Source: Phaeoceros laevis (taxonomy: Eukaryota; Anthocerotophyta; Anthocerotopsida; Notothyladales). Taken from it: 27,089 nt of DNA. The stretch covers positions 1 through 27,089 of the forward strand of contig JBNGIQ010006030.1 of the NCBI GenBank assembly GCA_049999765.1, in the 5' to 3' direction. Both the position numbers and the translations under genes were made by a program. Positions 17,754-26,691 of this stretch are shown piece after piece; position 1 is the first letter of the stretch; the number at the start of each line of letters is the position of its first letter. The notes below the pieces were generated by a model. It ran no database searches, was not told the DNA's origin, and saw only the letters and a list, made by a program, of their open reading frames with translations.

Positions 17754-20275
17754 GGATGGTGGCCTCCGTCGCGGCTGCCGCTCTTGATTTTCCCACTGCC
17801 AGACTCCTATCTCTACACAGATCCAGAAAACCTTTTCGTACTTTGTTGCACATGTTTGAGTTTCCTACACCTGCCAAGTGTTCAGATTGATAACAACAGA
17901 ACCTCAACGTTGCCAGCAGCCTCCAGCGCTCCAGAAAAAACTGCTACCGTGCCACTTGTGGGATTACAGCTACCGCCAAACGTTTTAGGGCAGGTGGTGG
18001 CATATTCTAATTCAAGGATTCAAGGACCATCTAGAGCTGCAGATTCTGAGCAAAAACTTCGGCACGAGGTTTACCCGTTGCAATGAAACTGTGATGCTCC
18101 CAACTCATCGTGCTCACAGGGCAGGGCAAGCTCTGATGGTATGATTCTTGCTTATGCATTGGGTCTGCCGGCATGCGTATCTATGCATACATCGCAATGT
18201 CACATAAAAAATTCGCAAACCATGAAATAGAGTTGAGTCACGTGTCACGTGCCTAGAAGACATAGGACGCACATACGCGCATTTAATAGAACGAAGAGTT
18301 GGTTAGGGAACAGCTGGTTAGGGACTGTGAAGGCACTAACTGCCATAGCATAGTTTAGTGCGTGGTTTGTAACAATTGAGGATGGCCTATCTGGTGAGAT
18401 TGACTTGGGATAGGCATAGCTGCTAGAGGCTATTGTTAGACCAAGTTGCTTGGCTATGCTTAAATGTAAGGGGTAGGTAGCCAGGTTTCCTTCTCGGCTT
18501 ACTTATATAGCCAGTGTGGTGTTTCACGGTTTCACCAAGGGCGGATTGTGTAAGGCGTGATGCCATTCCTCCCAATTTCCTTCCATCCTTGTGCCGGAGT
18601 GTGTTTTGCGAGAGTCGTACAGGAGGAGTTTGAAGCATTTCGGTGGTGCTCGTAAGCAATCAGAAGACTTGAGTGCTTTGGGCTTGGTGCTGGTGGAGCC
18701 CTACAACCGACATGTTGTTGCTTTGTGGTGCCATATGTCACACCGCCTGGACACACAGATTGCCCATATGTGTGATCTCAAAAGCTACCAAGTAGACATC
18801 TACTCACCCGTCATTTCCATTGTTTGTGCTACTCATTGGCTTCGCTGTCCTTTCACCATTAGCCACTCGGGTGCTTGCTTAGCCATATTCACATTATCAG
18901 ACGACAAGATTAGGGCCTAGTACTTAGAGGTTTGCACCTGGCTCAAAGGTCGTGTAGGAGCCTGCTTAATTGAGTGAGCACTCTCAGGACCCGCGTGAGG
19001 TTTGGGATAGCTTAATATTCACATTATCAGACGGCAAGATTAGGGCCTAGTACTTGGAGGTTTGCACCTGGCTCAAAGGTCGTGTAGGAGCCTGCTTAAT
19101 TGAGTGAGCACTCTCAGGACCCGTGTGAGGTTTGGGATAGCTTAATCCATATGCTTAGCGCAACTATAAAAAGGGCTGCTAGCTATTTGTACAAAGAGGT
19201 TGTCTTGGTTGAGCTTGGGAAGAAAGTTGAAGAAGGAAAAAAGAGCGTTAGTCCTCCGATCTCTTTTGTATGTACTTAATGAGTGAGGTTGACTTCTTCC
19301 ATCCTCTTGGTCGAGGCTGTTTGAGTCCCACCTAGCATGTTTGGGTTTGAGAACGTTAGGCAACTTGTTTGGACGTCAATGTGTTCTAGGTGAGCAGTGG
19401 GATGGTAGGTTTGTCCTAGCCAAAGGCCATTCGCACCCTTCCCTTGTGGAGTTGGTATAGCGCAGCTCTTTTCTACTACTACTATGATGACAGCCATGTT
19501 TGAGGCCTTCACCAAAAATTGTCATGCTGCTTCCTGCTAGTCTAGTTTGACGCTGGCCGCTGGCTTCCTGCTAGTTTGATAGCTCGGCCCGCCAATGCCT
19601 GCTTGCTAGGGGACTCCCCTATCAAACCACCTGATGGCCTAAAAGCCTCGAAGGCCGCAGTAATAAATATATTTCACATGATCATATATAATAATTATTT
19701 GATTTAAATTTTTATTAAAATATTTTAGTCTACTGGAATCTTCCTTTATTCACGAAAAAATATGAATTTCTTTGCGTATTTCAAAAACGTGGCACTCTAG
19801 GAACCATTAGGAATGTGTAAAAAGTTACTAAAAACTAGTGCAAATGGTTATTGGGAGATTCTCCAATTTCTTCTTATGAATAAATATCAATTCGTCCATA
19901 AATAAATTGGAACCTACAACTAAAAGTGTAGACTAAATCACAATAATCAGCATATGCTATTATAGAAGTGCTTCTACATTATGGTCTTACATAGAGAACA
20001 TATATTTTAATTTTCTTTGCACACTTAATTTAATATCTATGAACCTTACGAATTTAAGAGTATGCTTTTGATTTTGTTCTCATAATTCAGTACCTTTTCC
20101 TCCTAGTTTGTAAGGAGCAATATGTGAGTTGAATAAAATATAAATGGCTATAATAAACAACCAACCAACCAAGTTGTGTGAATATTCTGCAATGCGAATC
20201 CAATTCAGCAAAATAAGCATATAGCAAGACTTCACAGTGATGTACGACTTCCATTGAAATGTATACAAATATGTA
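17754..20275. other. Gene-poor stretch with a tandem repeat and LTR-like traits
   Basis: No gene recognised. From about 18160 to 19520 there is a 130-bp tandem duplication (18886-19145), followed by CTATAAAAAGG at about 19163, which could be a TATA box, perhaps of a solo LTR. I found no clear primer-binding site or matching second LTR. From about 19670 the DNA becomes strongly AT-rich and continues so past 21230. Confidence 0.4.
18886..19145. repeat. 130-bp tandem duplication
   Basis: Units 18886-19015 and 19016-19145 both run from ATTCACATTATCAGACG to GTTTGGGATAGCTTAAT. They differ at only about three positions (GACGAC/GACGGC, TTAGAGG/TTGGAGG, CCGCGTG/CCGTGTG), so the duplication is recent or homogenised. 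Confidence 0.9.
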
Positions 20276-20815
20276 ATGAATTTATTCTTATCCTTACCTT
20301 GCATTATGGCCGCTTGTGTTCACCTACAGATCATGATACTTTTCTGTATATTAAATGTTGGCATTGTAAGGTCCCAACTCGCATGGTGGAAAACAAATAC
20401 GGAAACAACATGTTCTGAGGAAAAATTTGATCATCTTTCTACTATTACTCTCCAATTCTATTTGTGGGTAAGCTTGTTAATTGAGCAAACAATCACAAAT
20501 CACCCAAGACCAACTATAATAAATCCTATTCCAGGTTACATGAATTTTGTTGGGATAGCTGAGTGTAAAGGATGGGATCTTAATCCACCTGCTGTACTAG
20601 ATATCACAATGCCATACCTTTATCTCTCCAAAGAAGATTGTGAAGAATGCCTTAACTTTTTGAGGTCTAGAATTGCGACAGTTTGTCACGACAGCACCCA
20701 CGCTATAGCTCAAAGCAGTGGATGCAAGTTAGGATATGGTTACGAGCTGGATAACAATAGTGGTCACCAACCGGATGGTGATAGTTGTCCAACACCATCT
20801 AATGATCATGAGTGA
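20276..20815 (+). CDS. DUF26/Gnk2-like cysteine-rich secreted protein (possibly partial)
   Basis: 179 codons from the ATG at 20276. A second ATG at 20306 gives a better signal peptide (MAACVHLQIMILFCILNVGIVRSQ minus its ends), so the true start may be there. The body resembles one Gnk2/DUF26 (stress-antifungal) domain: Cys46 opens it, FVGIAECKG carries Cys97, and LSKEDCEECL (Cys122, Cys125), ATVCH (Cys137) and SSGCKLGYGYEL (Cys150) match the family's closely spaced CxxC and final Cys before an aromatic-rich strand. Residues 100-117 between Cys97 and the CxxC look like an insertion. DUF26 proteins are apoplastic, some antifungal or sugar-binding; others are receptor-kinase ectodomains. The ORF stops just where GTGAGT forms a good splice donor (after CATGA), so this may be the first exon of a longer protein. 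The coding DNA is AT-rich, unlike the GC-rich genes nearby. Confidence 0.6.
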   Translation: MNLFLSLPCIMAACVHLQIMILFCILNVGIVRSQLAWWKTNTETTCSEEKFDHLSTITLQFYLWVSLLIEQTITNHPRPTIINPIPGYMNFVGIAECKGWDLNPPAVLDITMPYLYLSKEDCEECLNFLRSRIATVCHDSTHAIAQSSGCKLGYGYELDNNSGHQPDGDSCPTPSNDHE

Positions 20816-21251
20816 GTATTTATTCTCAGGCTACGCATGGATACCTTTAAAATAGAGGACTTTAAGAGTGATGGAAGCTTCTACAACGATTATGTCTATT
20901 TGTCTTTCCCCTTTCTTCATAAGAGGGTAGATAATTATTAATTTACTCAAATGATACTCTCATACATGAGACGATTTCAAATTCCATTCCATAGATCACA
21001 ATGCACATATATGGTGAAATTATAAGTATTTCAAGAGTTTGTATGCAAAGGACAATATCACTTCCCTTTTTTATTGAAAACTCTCCTTCTTATCCAATTT
21101 CAACATCCATACATAATGTACATAAGTGGAGAAATTATAAGTATTTCAGTATTTTGTATGCAAAGACAATATCATTCTCTCTTACTTTGAAAACTCTCCT
21201 TATTCAGTTTCGACATAGGTTAAAATATTAGCATTACATGCTGCAAATCAG
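20816..21251. other. AT-rich DNA with a 115-bp diverged tandem duplication
   Basis: Copies at 21016-21120 and 21131-21215 share GAAATTATAAGTATTTCA, TTTGTATGCAAAG, CAATATCA and GAAAACTCTCCTT. No gene recognised, unless an exon continuing the DUF26 gene lies here; no kinase-like coding is seen. Confidence 0.5.
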
Positions 21252-21454
21252 GCTCTTGCTGTCGATGAATGTTGAGTAACGCTAACTAGTCTAGGGGGGT
21301 CCGGCAAATCCATATCGACAACTTCAACAAGGGCTGTTTATGCTTGTGAGTGACACTTGTGACGGGCAGGAGCCGCTTGCCACACCGCCACCTGACCATT
21401 GCAAGTGGCGCGGGCTGGATCCACTTGTTGGAGGCTCGGCTAGTAGAGGTCGGC
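21252..21454 (+). repeat. Dispersed repeat, copy 2
   Basis: Matches the reverse complement of 793-994. Relative to that copy it has 2-nt losses (CATATCG for CATATATCG; GGGCTGTTTATG for GGGCACTATTTATG) and a different middle segment (GACGGGCAGGAGCCGCTTGC). The reading frame that is open in copy 1 is broken here. Confidence 0.7.
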
Positions 21455-21612
21455 TAGGCGGGTGGGAGGGAGTAGAGAACTTCCCCGAAAGTACCGTCTC
21501 CCAAGCGGTCGCCTCGTTCAAGCGCTGACTAGTGGTTGCGACGAAAGTGGCCGGCTCGCGAAGCGGAGACGCGATGGTCGCGCGGGTACACCGCACGGCC
21601 TTGGCAGAACAC

Positions 21613-21665
21613 TTGCGCTCTCGACAAGGGATGCGGTAACATGGACTGCCATGATAAATCGACAA
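21613..21665 (+). pseudogene. Short PPR fragment
   Basis: The plus strand reads LALSTRDAVTWTAMIN, matching LPTRDAVTWNAMINGYA and LPTRNVVTWTAMINGYG of the PPR gene at 14976-17573. The similarity ends abruptly on both sides (RQTDCTG follows), so this is an isolated piece of one PPR motif, probably copied from a family member. Confidence 0.6.
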
Positions 21666-21709
21666 ACCGACTGCACCGGTAGCGTGTTTCCAGACTGAGG
21701 CAGTGAGTC

Positions 21710-22208
21710 GCGGGATCCGCTCAGAGTCAGGGATGCTGCTCCCGTCCACAGGAACCTTGGCCAGGGCGCCAAGTTTCTCGTTGTGCTCCACAGCGTGAGC
21801 GTGGAAGGAGGAGATGCCTACATCGCCACCAAAGTAGCGGGACAGGTCGCTGAAATTGGGGCCCTATTCGACGATGGGAGCGCAGGAGATGGGTTTCATC
21901 CACGAGACGTTTTTGGGGATGAAGGCGTAGGAGCAGTTGTAGCGCGCCACCGTGGTCATCACCGTCAGGTTGTTGTGCTCGATGATCTCCTTTGAATTCA
22001 TCCTCTGCACCACTTTGAGGTGTCGCAAGAACTAGCCTACAAAAACCAGGACCTGGTTGTCTTTCAAGTACTTGCCGATGCCCATCAGCTCCGCCACAGG
22101 TGAGCTTAACATGGGCCTCTGGGCTTGGTCACCGCTCTCGGAAGAGGCCAGGTATGAGGGGACGTCATCGAAGGGCCTGTAGACTTCACAGGCTAGCGCT
22201 GAATCCTC
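21710..22208 (-). pseudogene. Unidentified broken gene fragment (two in-frame stops)
   Basis: One minus-strand frame stays gene-like for about 165 codons: ALACEVYRPFDDVPSYLASS, then ELMGIGKYLKDNQVLVFVG, stop, FLRHLKVVQRMNSKEIIEHN, NLTVMTTVARYNCSYAFIPK, NVSWMKPISCAPIVE, stop, GPNFSDLSRYFGGDVGISSF, HAHAVEHNEKLGALAKVPVD. Both stops are TAG, with no frameshift between them, and third positions are GC-rich like the intact genes here. I do not recognise the family. It is either a young pseudogene or an exon array whose true model skips the stops; no splice sites obviously do this. Confidence 0.5.
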
Positions 22209-22497
22209 TCAGAGGTGCTATGACTACCCCGAATTTGCACACCAAGACTTGTAAGGGACGGGTTAGGTGGATTTAGAGCAGAAGGGTGTTGGCTACTCAA
22301 ATCTGGTCGACCATGGATGGTGTAAAGCACAGGACACGACCTTGCAAGTGACAGCTTTTGCGACTTTTGTACCAGCCGGTATATACCTTATGGCCAAGTC
22401 GCCAAACAGCTTACTTCTCAAGACATGTAAACTTCCCCAATTGGCTGGTCTGCCTTCTTAAAGAGAGCATCCAGGCAATTCGCACAAGAACCTGCAG

Positions 22498-24344
22498 TAC
22501 CAGGCAGTTGCCAACAACATTATTATGTTCCAGTCCCCTTTCTTGGATCTGAACATGAGTCTGCTTCCCCTGAGGAAGATGTTGTAGACTGCCACATGCT
22601 TGCATGAGGGACACGAATGTTACATGATTTGCTGGAGTAGCGCTCCCCAGCTGCATACGGGCATACAGAGTTTTCAAGTGCTTGTTGAGCATGCCCATGC
22701 TGAGCATACCCAGCAATCAGGGCAGTCCATGTTAACACATTCTTGCGTGGAAGATTCTCAAACACCCTGCAAGCATCCTCTAAGCTCCCACATTTTGCAT
22801 ACATGTCAACCAGGCAGGTGCCGACAACCAAATCATGCTCCAATCCACTTTCTTGTATCAGTGCACGAAGCTGCTTCCCCTGGTGTGCATCTCCAAGACT
22901 GGCACAAGACTGCAGAAGGCACACATATGTTACATCGTTCGCTCGAGTGACACCTTCCTTTCGCATGCTTTCATAGAGGGTAAGGGCTTCTTGACCAAGC
23001 CCATGCTGAGCATATCCTGAGATCATGGAATTCCACGTGACAACATCTCGGGTGGGCCACGAGCGTCCTCCAAGCTCCCACCTTTTGCATACATGTCCAC
23101 CAAGCAGTTCCCAATGACTCCAGTCGATGTCACTCCTGTTTCCTTGATCTGTGCATGCAGGAGTTTCCCTTGATGCAGAGCTTTTGCAAGGGCACATGCA
23201 TGGAGAAGGCACACATAGGTCACTTGATTTGCAAAAGTCGTGCCCTCCTGCTGCATCCTCCCATACAGACCAAGGGCTTCATGACCAAGCCCGTTCTGAT
23301 TATAAGCTGCTATCAGAGCATTTCATGTCACCACATCCCTGGTTGGCAAATTGTCGAACACGTTGTGGGCATCTCCCAAACTCCCGCATTTGGAATACGT
23401 CTATTAGGCAGTTGCCAACAAGCACATCATCTAGCAGACCCCTCTCCCTTATCTGTTCATGAAGCTGCTTACCGTGATGCAGGGCTCTGGTGCTGCCACA
23501 AGCCTGTAGAAGGGAGGCAAATGCTGCACTGTTCTTTCCTGCAGCTGGCGTGATATCTAGAATAATTCCTTCTTGCTGCATTCTTGCAAAGAGGATAAGC
23601 ACCTCCTGATCAAACTCATGCAGAGCATATCCTGTGATCATGGCAGCCCATGTCACCACATCCTTGCTTTGCAGATTGTCAAACACCCGATGTGCATCTT
23701 CCAGGCTCCCGCACCTTGCATACATGTCTACCAAGCAGTTCAGAAAAATGTCAGGCTCGTTTGGAGATTTCAAGATGTCAGAATGCACCTGTCTGCCGAC
23801 ATCCAGATTCTGAGCGATGGTACAGGCTTTTGAGATGGCCACAAAAATGTGGTTGTAAACCAGGTCTCACTCCCAAATCTCGCATTCGTTGGTACAGTTC
23901 AATAGCCTCTGTGGGTTGTCCTTGTCGAACGTGTGCCAAAACGATGGAGGCCCACATGTATCGATTTGGAGCAGCTGCAGCCACCCTGGTGAAGACTCTA
24001 GTCGCTTCCTCGAGCCTCCCATGCATATGAGAAGCGTACATACATATGAAATGGTTGGCCAGGAATGCGTTCGACTCAGAGCCACTCCTGACCGCCAGAC
24101 TGTAAAGGCGGCTGCCAAGAACCAACTCCTTGCGTCCGATGCACCTCTTGAGGACATCATAGAAGACTGAGTTGTCGATGCAAGTTCCTCGCTGCACCAA
24201 GTGGTCGAAAGCGTCAACAGCCTCAGCAAGCCATCCCCCGACATCGCCTATCTTTGGGGCTAAGCTGGCGTTACTGTGAAACGAAGAAACCAGTTTGAGC
24301 TGTCCCAGTGATGAGACTCTCAGCCTGCCGAATCCTCTGATCAT
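22498..24344 (-). pseudogene. Frameshifted PPR (PLS-type) pseudogene
   Basis: Starts at an ATG at 24344 with a presequence-like N-terminus (MIRGFGRLRVSSLGQLKLVS) and runs through PPR motifs parallel to the intact gene: GSESNAFLANHFICMYA, GRLEEATRVFTRV, MWASIVLAHVRQGQPTEAI. Breaks, in order: a frameshift near 23866 (VRPG into VYNHIFVAISKACT); one near 23398 (CLIDV into YSKCGSLGDA); a TGA replacing the expected Trp of VVTWNAL at 23323-23325; a deletion and frameshift near 23060 between SLEDAR and PTRDVVTW; another near 22670 (AQQALE into TLYARMQ). PPR similarity ends at GNCLV (22498). No E or DYW domain and no PDF motif follow. It is a paralogue of the gene at 14976-17573. Not all shifts can be separated from sequencing errors, but the deletion and lost C-terminus argue for real decay. 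Confidence 0.85.
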
Positions 24345-25360
24345 CAAGTGCTTGTTGTCAACTGCGAGCTACACTTGGCACGACTCATTGCCAAAACTTC
24401 TGATGTCTTCTCAAAAGTTGAAATTAGGGTCCTGTCTACCCTGCGATTGCCCGTGGTGGCACTCACGATTACGGACTCGTTGCAACCCTTGTGATGGCCC
24501 AGGGGTGTGTGTGAACATAGTGCGGAATGCATGCTGGGGCACTGCAGACACAGCTGACGAGCAGTCAGACAATCGGGCCGAAAGCTTGCGAGGCAGGCCC
24601 CAAAAGGACCTGAGATGTATTCATGCCTTCAGTGGGTTTGAAGCACCCGCATTCTGCAGTTCTGGCCACCCACAACGTTCTAAAAGCTACGGGAAGGGAA
24701 GAAGCAATGCGAGACGTTTTGCAAGTACTTGCAAAAAAGTCTCGCACTAGTGAAGCTTACTCTGCAGGCGTTACCAAACGGCAAGAGGTCTGGTCTCCCT
24801 CACTACCATCGGGGCTGACCCCTTGTGCGTGTGCTCACTATAACCTCTACCCCGTTCACACAGGCCAACGGGTTCAGGCTAACTAAGCTTCCTAATCGGC
24901 ATTCCTACAGGACAGCATGAATAGTTATCACGATCATCTGTTAACACGCCACATACTCATCTCTAATAATAGAGAAGATCTAATTAGATAATAAAAAATT
25001 TAATTATATACATAATATAACAACACCGCTATCTTGAGTCGGCAGGATAGGGCCAACACTATACACCCTTCGGAGGGCATAACCAATAGGTAGTAGGTAC
25101 TAAGTGCAAGAAAGCAAAGCCAACCCTTGCCATTGGAAAGGAGCCTAAAGGTGTTCAATTCCCATGTGGAGTTGGCTAAACACCATAATCAGCTTACTAC
25201 TACTACTAAAGAGAAAAAACAGATATATACCTTTAATACCCAAGATTTAGTCTAATTTTTCTTTGTTATGTGGTGGCGGTATTGTTGTAGCTGGAGGCCC
25301 CGTCACAGGAACCTGTCTGTCCCTGCCTCCGCCTGCAGGCCTGCAAGAGCCTTCTTTCTT
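24345..25360. other. Intergenic; contains a 39-nt palindrome and a copy of the window's first bases
   Basis: No gene recognised. Near 25176-25200, GCTAAACACCATAATCA and CTTACTACTAC repeat positions 3-31 of the window, and AAAAAACAGATATATAC (about 25213) repeats the words at 1964-1977 and 2021-2034. These suggest a dispersed element whose pieces lie at both ends of the window. The palindrome is listed separately. A strongly AT-rich stretch lies at 24960-25020. Confidence 0.5.
24708..24746. repeat. Near-perfect 39-nt palindrome with no loop
   Basis: TGCGAGACGTTTTGCAAGT is followed directly by ACTTGCAAAAAAGTCTCGCA, its reverse complement apart from one base change and one extra A. The central TTGCAAGTACTTGCAA is a perfect 16-bp palindrome. 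It could be a transposon-end junction, a foldback remnant or a hairpin in a transcript. Confidence 0.85.
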
Positions 25361-25795
25361 TCACCCGCCCTTCTGGATGCCTCCTCCGCCGCCGTCAACT
25401 CCGTCCCCTGTGGTACCAACAGCTCCCGGTTGCTTTGGTTGCTTCGGATCGGTGTTGGACATGAGCTTTCGTCCGGGCTTTTCTGTACCTCCTCCTTTTC
25501 CTTCGCCAAGGTGCCTCGGACCGTCGCTGGACATGAGCTTTCGTCCGGGCTTTTCTATACCTCCTTCTTTTCCTTCGCCCAGATGCCTCGGACCGTCGTT
25601 GGACACGAGCTTTCGTCCGGGCTTTACAACTCGGAGTCCGTCGCCAGTAGCACCCAAAGGCTTTTCCGTGGGGTCGTGGGGGTAGCTACCCGGCATCCTT
25701 TCTGCGGCACAAATCGAGCCAAGCATGCAGCAGCACAACACAAGTCCCACAAGTATCATCCACATCATGGCAACTACCCCGGATCGGGAGCCCAT
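25361..25795 (-). CDS. Small secreted repeat protein, possible multi-copy peptide precursor
   Basis: 144 residues from an ATG at 25795 (AACCATGGG). Residues 1-31 form a signal peptide with an unusual Cys cluster (VAMMWMILVGLVLCCCMLGS, cleavage likely after ICAA). The mature part is hydrophilic, basic and Gly/Pro-rich, with three copies of a 24-residue unit starting at residues 58, 82 and 106: KPGRKL(V/M)S(N/S)DGPRHLGEGK.GG.E, the third cut short after KPGRKLMSN. A GGGGG run precedes the C-terminus. No Cys occurs in the mature chain. The layout (signal peptide, repeated short core, basic residues before each unit) resembles plant signalling-peptide precursors with several copies, but I cannot match the core to CLE, CEP, PIP, RGF, IDA or PSK. 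Alternatives are a repetitive cell-wall protein or a chance ORF. Single exon. Confidence 0.6.
   Translation of the reverse strand: MGSRSGVVAMMWMILVGLVLCCCMLGSICAAERMPGSYPHDPTEKPLGATGDGLRVVKPGRKLVSNDGPRHLGEGKEGGIEKPGRKLMSSDGPRHLGEGKGGGTEKPGRKLMSNTDPKQPKQPGAVGTTGDGVDGGGGGIQKGG
25457..25630 (-). repeat. 72-bp coding tandem repeat
   Basis: Units at 25457-25528 and 25529-25600 and a partial one at 25601-25630 share GAGCTTTCGTCCGGGCTTT on the plus strand. The 72-bp period is 24 codons and keeps the frame of the minus-strand secreted protein. The two full units differ at about eight positions. Confidence 0.9.
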
Positions 25796-26339
25796 GGTTG
25801 CAAACTGTGCTGAGGGATGCAGCCGCTGTGGATTCCGAACGGTGTGAGCTGGGTGGCGCTTGCAACGGGATTTATGGACGCGTGAATGATGAAGGGCATG
25901 CCAAAAGACAGGTGACATGCATGGGAAAAGCTGGCGCGCCAGCCTTTTACGTAAGCATGCTTGGGTCGTGATGTCCGAGGGGAATACAGATATGTATATG
26001 CCCACTTAGTCGCATATGCGGGTGGTGATGTCCGAAGGGAATACAGACATATGTATATGCCCACTTAGTCTATTACTGCCGGCATGCATATGGATGGATT
26101 CATGTCCGGATGAAGTGTGGACACAGCGGACAGGTTGCAAGGGTCCTTGGATATATATATGTGTCCGAGAGTGCGTGCAGTGTGTTTCAACTACGTGCAG
26201 CCAGCTCGCGCCGGTACCAAAGCTTCTCTCACTTAGGACCTCTACGGATGGGCGGATTTCGTCCAATTCGAGCGGCAATTGGCGCCATCCGCCAAGTTTA
26301 ATTCCAAAACTACATGTTACTACTCCTTACGTCATTTTT
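25796..26339. other. Upstream region of the secreted repeat gene
   Basis: Expected to hold its promoter. ATATATATAT at about 26150-26160 could serve as a TATA element on the minus strand but is far from the ATG. A 57-bp-period duplication is listed separately. No gene recognised. Confidence 0.4.
25968..26070. repeat. 57-bp-period tandem duplication
   Basis: 25968-26011 and 26025-26070 both read GTGATGTCCGA(G/A)GGGAATACAG ... ATGTATATGCCCACTTAGTC, the second with a 2-nt insertion. It lies upstream of the minus-strand secreted repeat gene. Confidence 0.85.
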
Positions 26340-26424
26340 CAACACATCAGCGTGCAACTGCCTGCCAGATTGCACATCTTCCGCTCTTGCACAAGCTTGC
26401 AGGGCAGCGACAAAAATGTGACTA
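26340..26424 (-). pseudogene. 85-bp PPR gene fragment, one mismatch to 16716-16800
   Basis: This segment equals 16716-16800 of the PPR gene except for one base (GTGCAACTG against GTGCACCTG), in the same orientation. On the minus strand it encodes a piece of one PPR motif (HIFVAALQACARAEDVQSGR). Sequences on both sides differ, so it is a small, recent insertion or gene-conversion scar and not a gene. It lies about 270 bp upstream of the second PDF gene. Confidence 0.9.
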
Positions 26425-26691
26425 AAACAACTCACGTTGAAAGACAAAGCATACACTTAATCCAACAGCGCTAGTTACGCTTTAACGCTGAAGTCCGGGG
26501 TGGCCCCAACACTACCCTACCACAATAATGGGGAGGCCAGGCCAGGTGTCGTGACTTTTCCGACAGATGTCCCTGTTCCCTGTGAGTTCAAACCGCAGGC
26601 CACCGTGGCTTGTGGCTGCGCTTGACCTGGATAACATTTCCCAGTCCGAGGGCCGCCATAGTCAAGTGCTCCAGTTTCTGCAGAGGTAACA

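Noticed and set aside
18160-19520. Solo LTR of a retrotransposon
   Set aside because: A TATA-like CTATAAAAAGG and suggestive composition exist, but I found no defined ends, target-site duplication, primer-binding site or partner LTR, so no element is called.
25263-25813. Plus-strand Pro/Ser-rich ORFs (for example DMSFRPGFS repeats)
   Set aside because: They are the antisense of the minus-strand secreted repeat protein, which has an ATG, a signal peptide and a regular unit. The plus-strand ORFs lack these.
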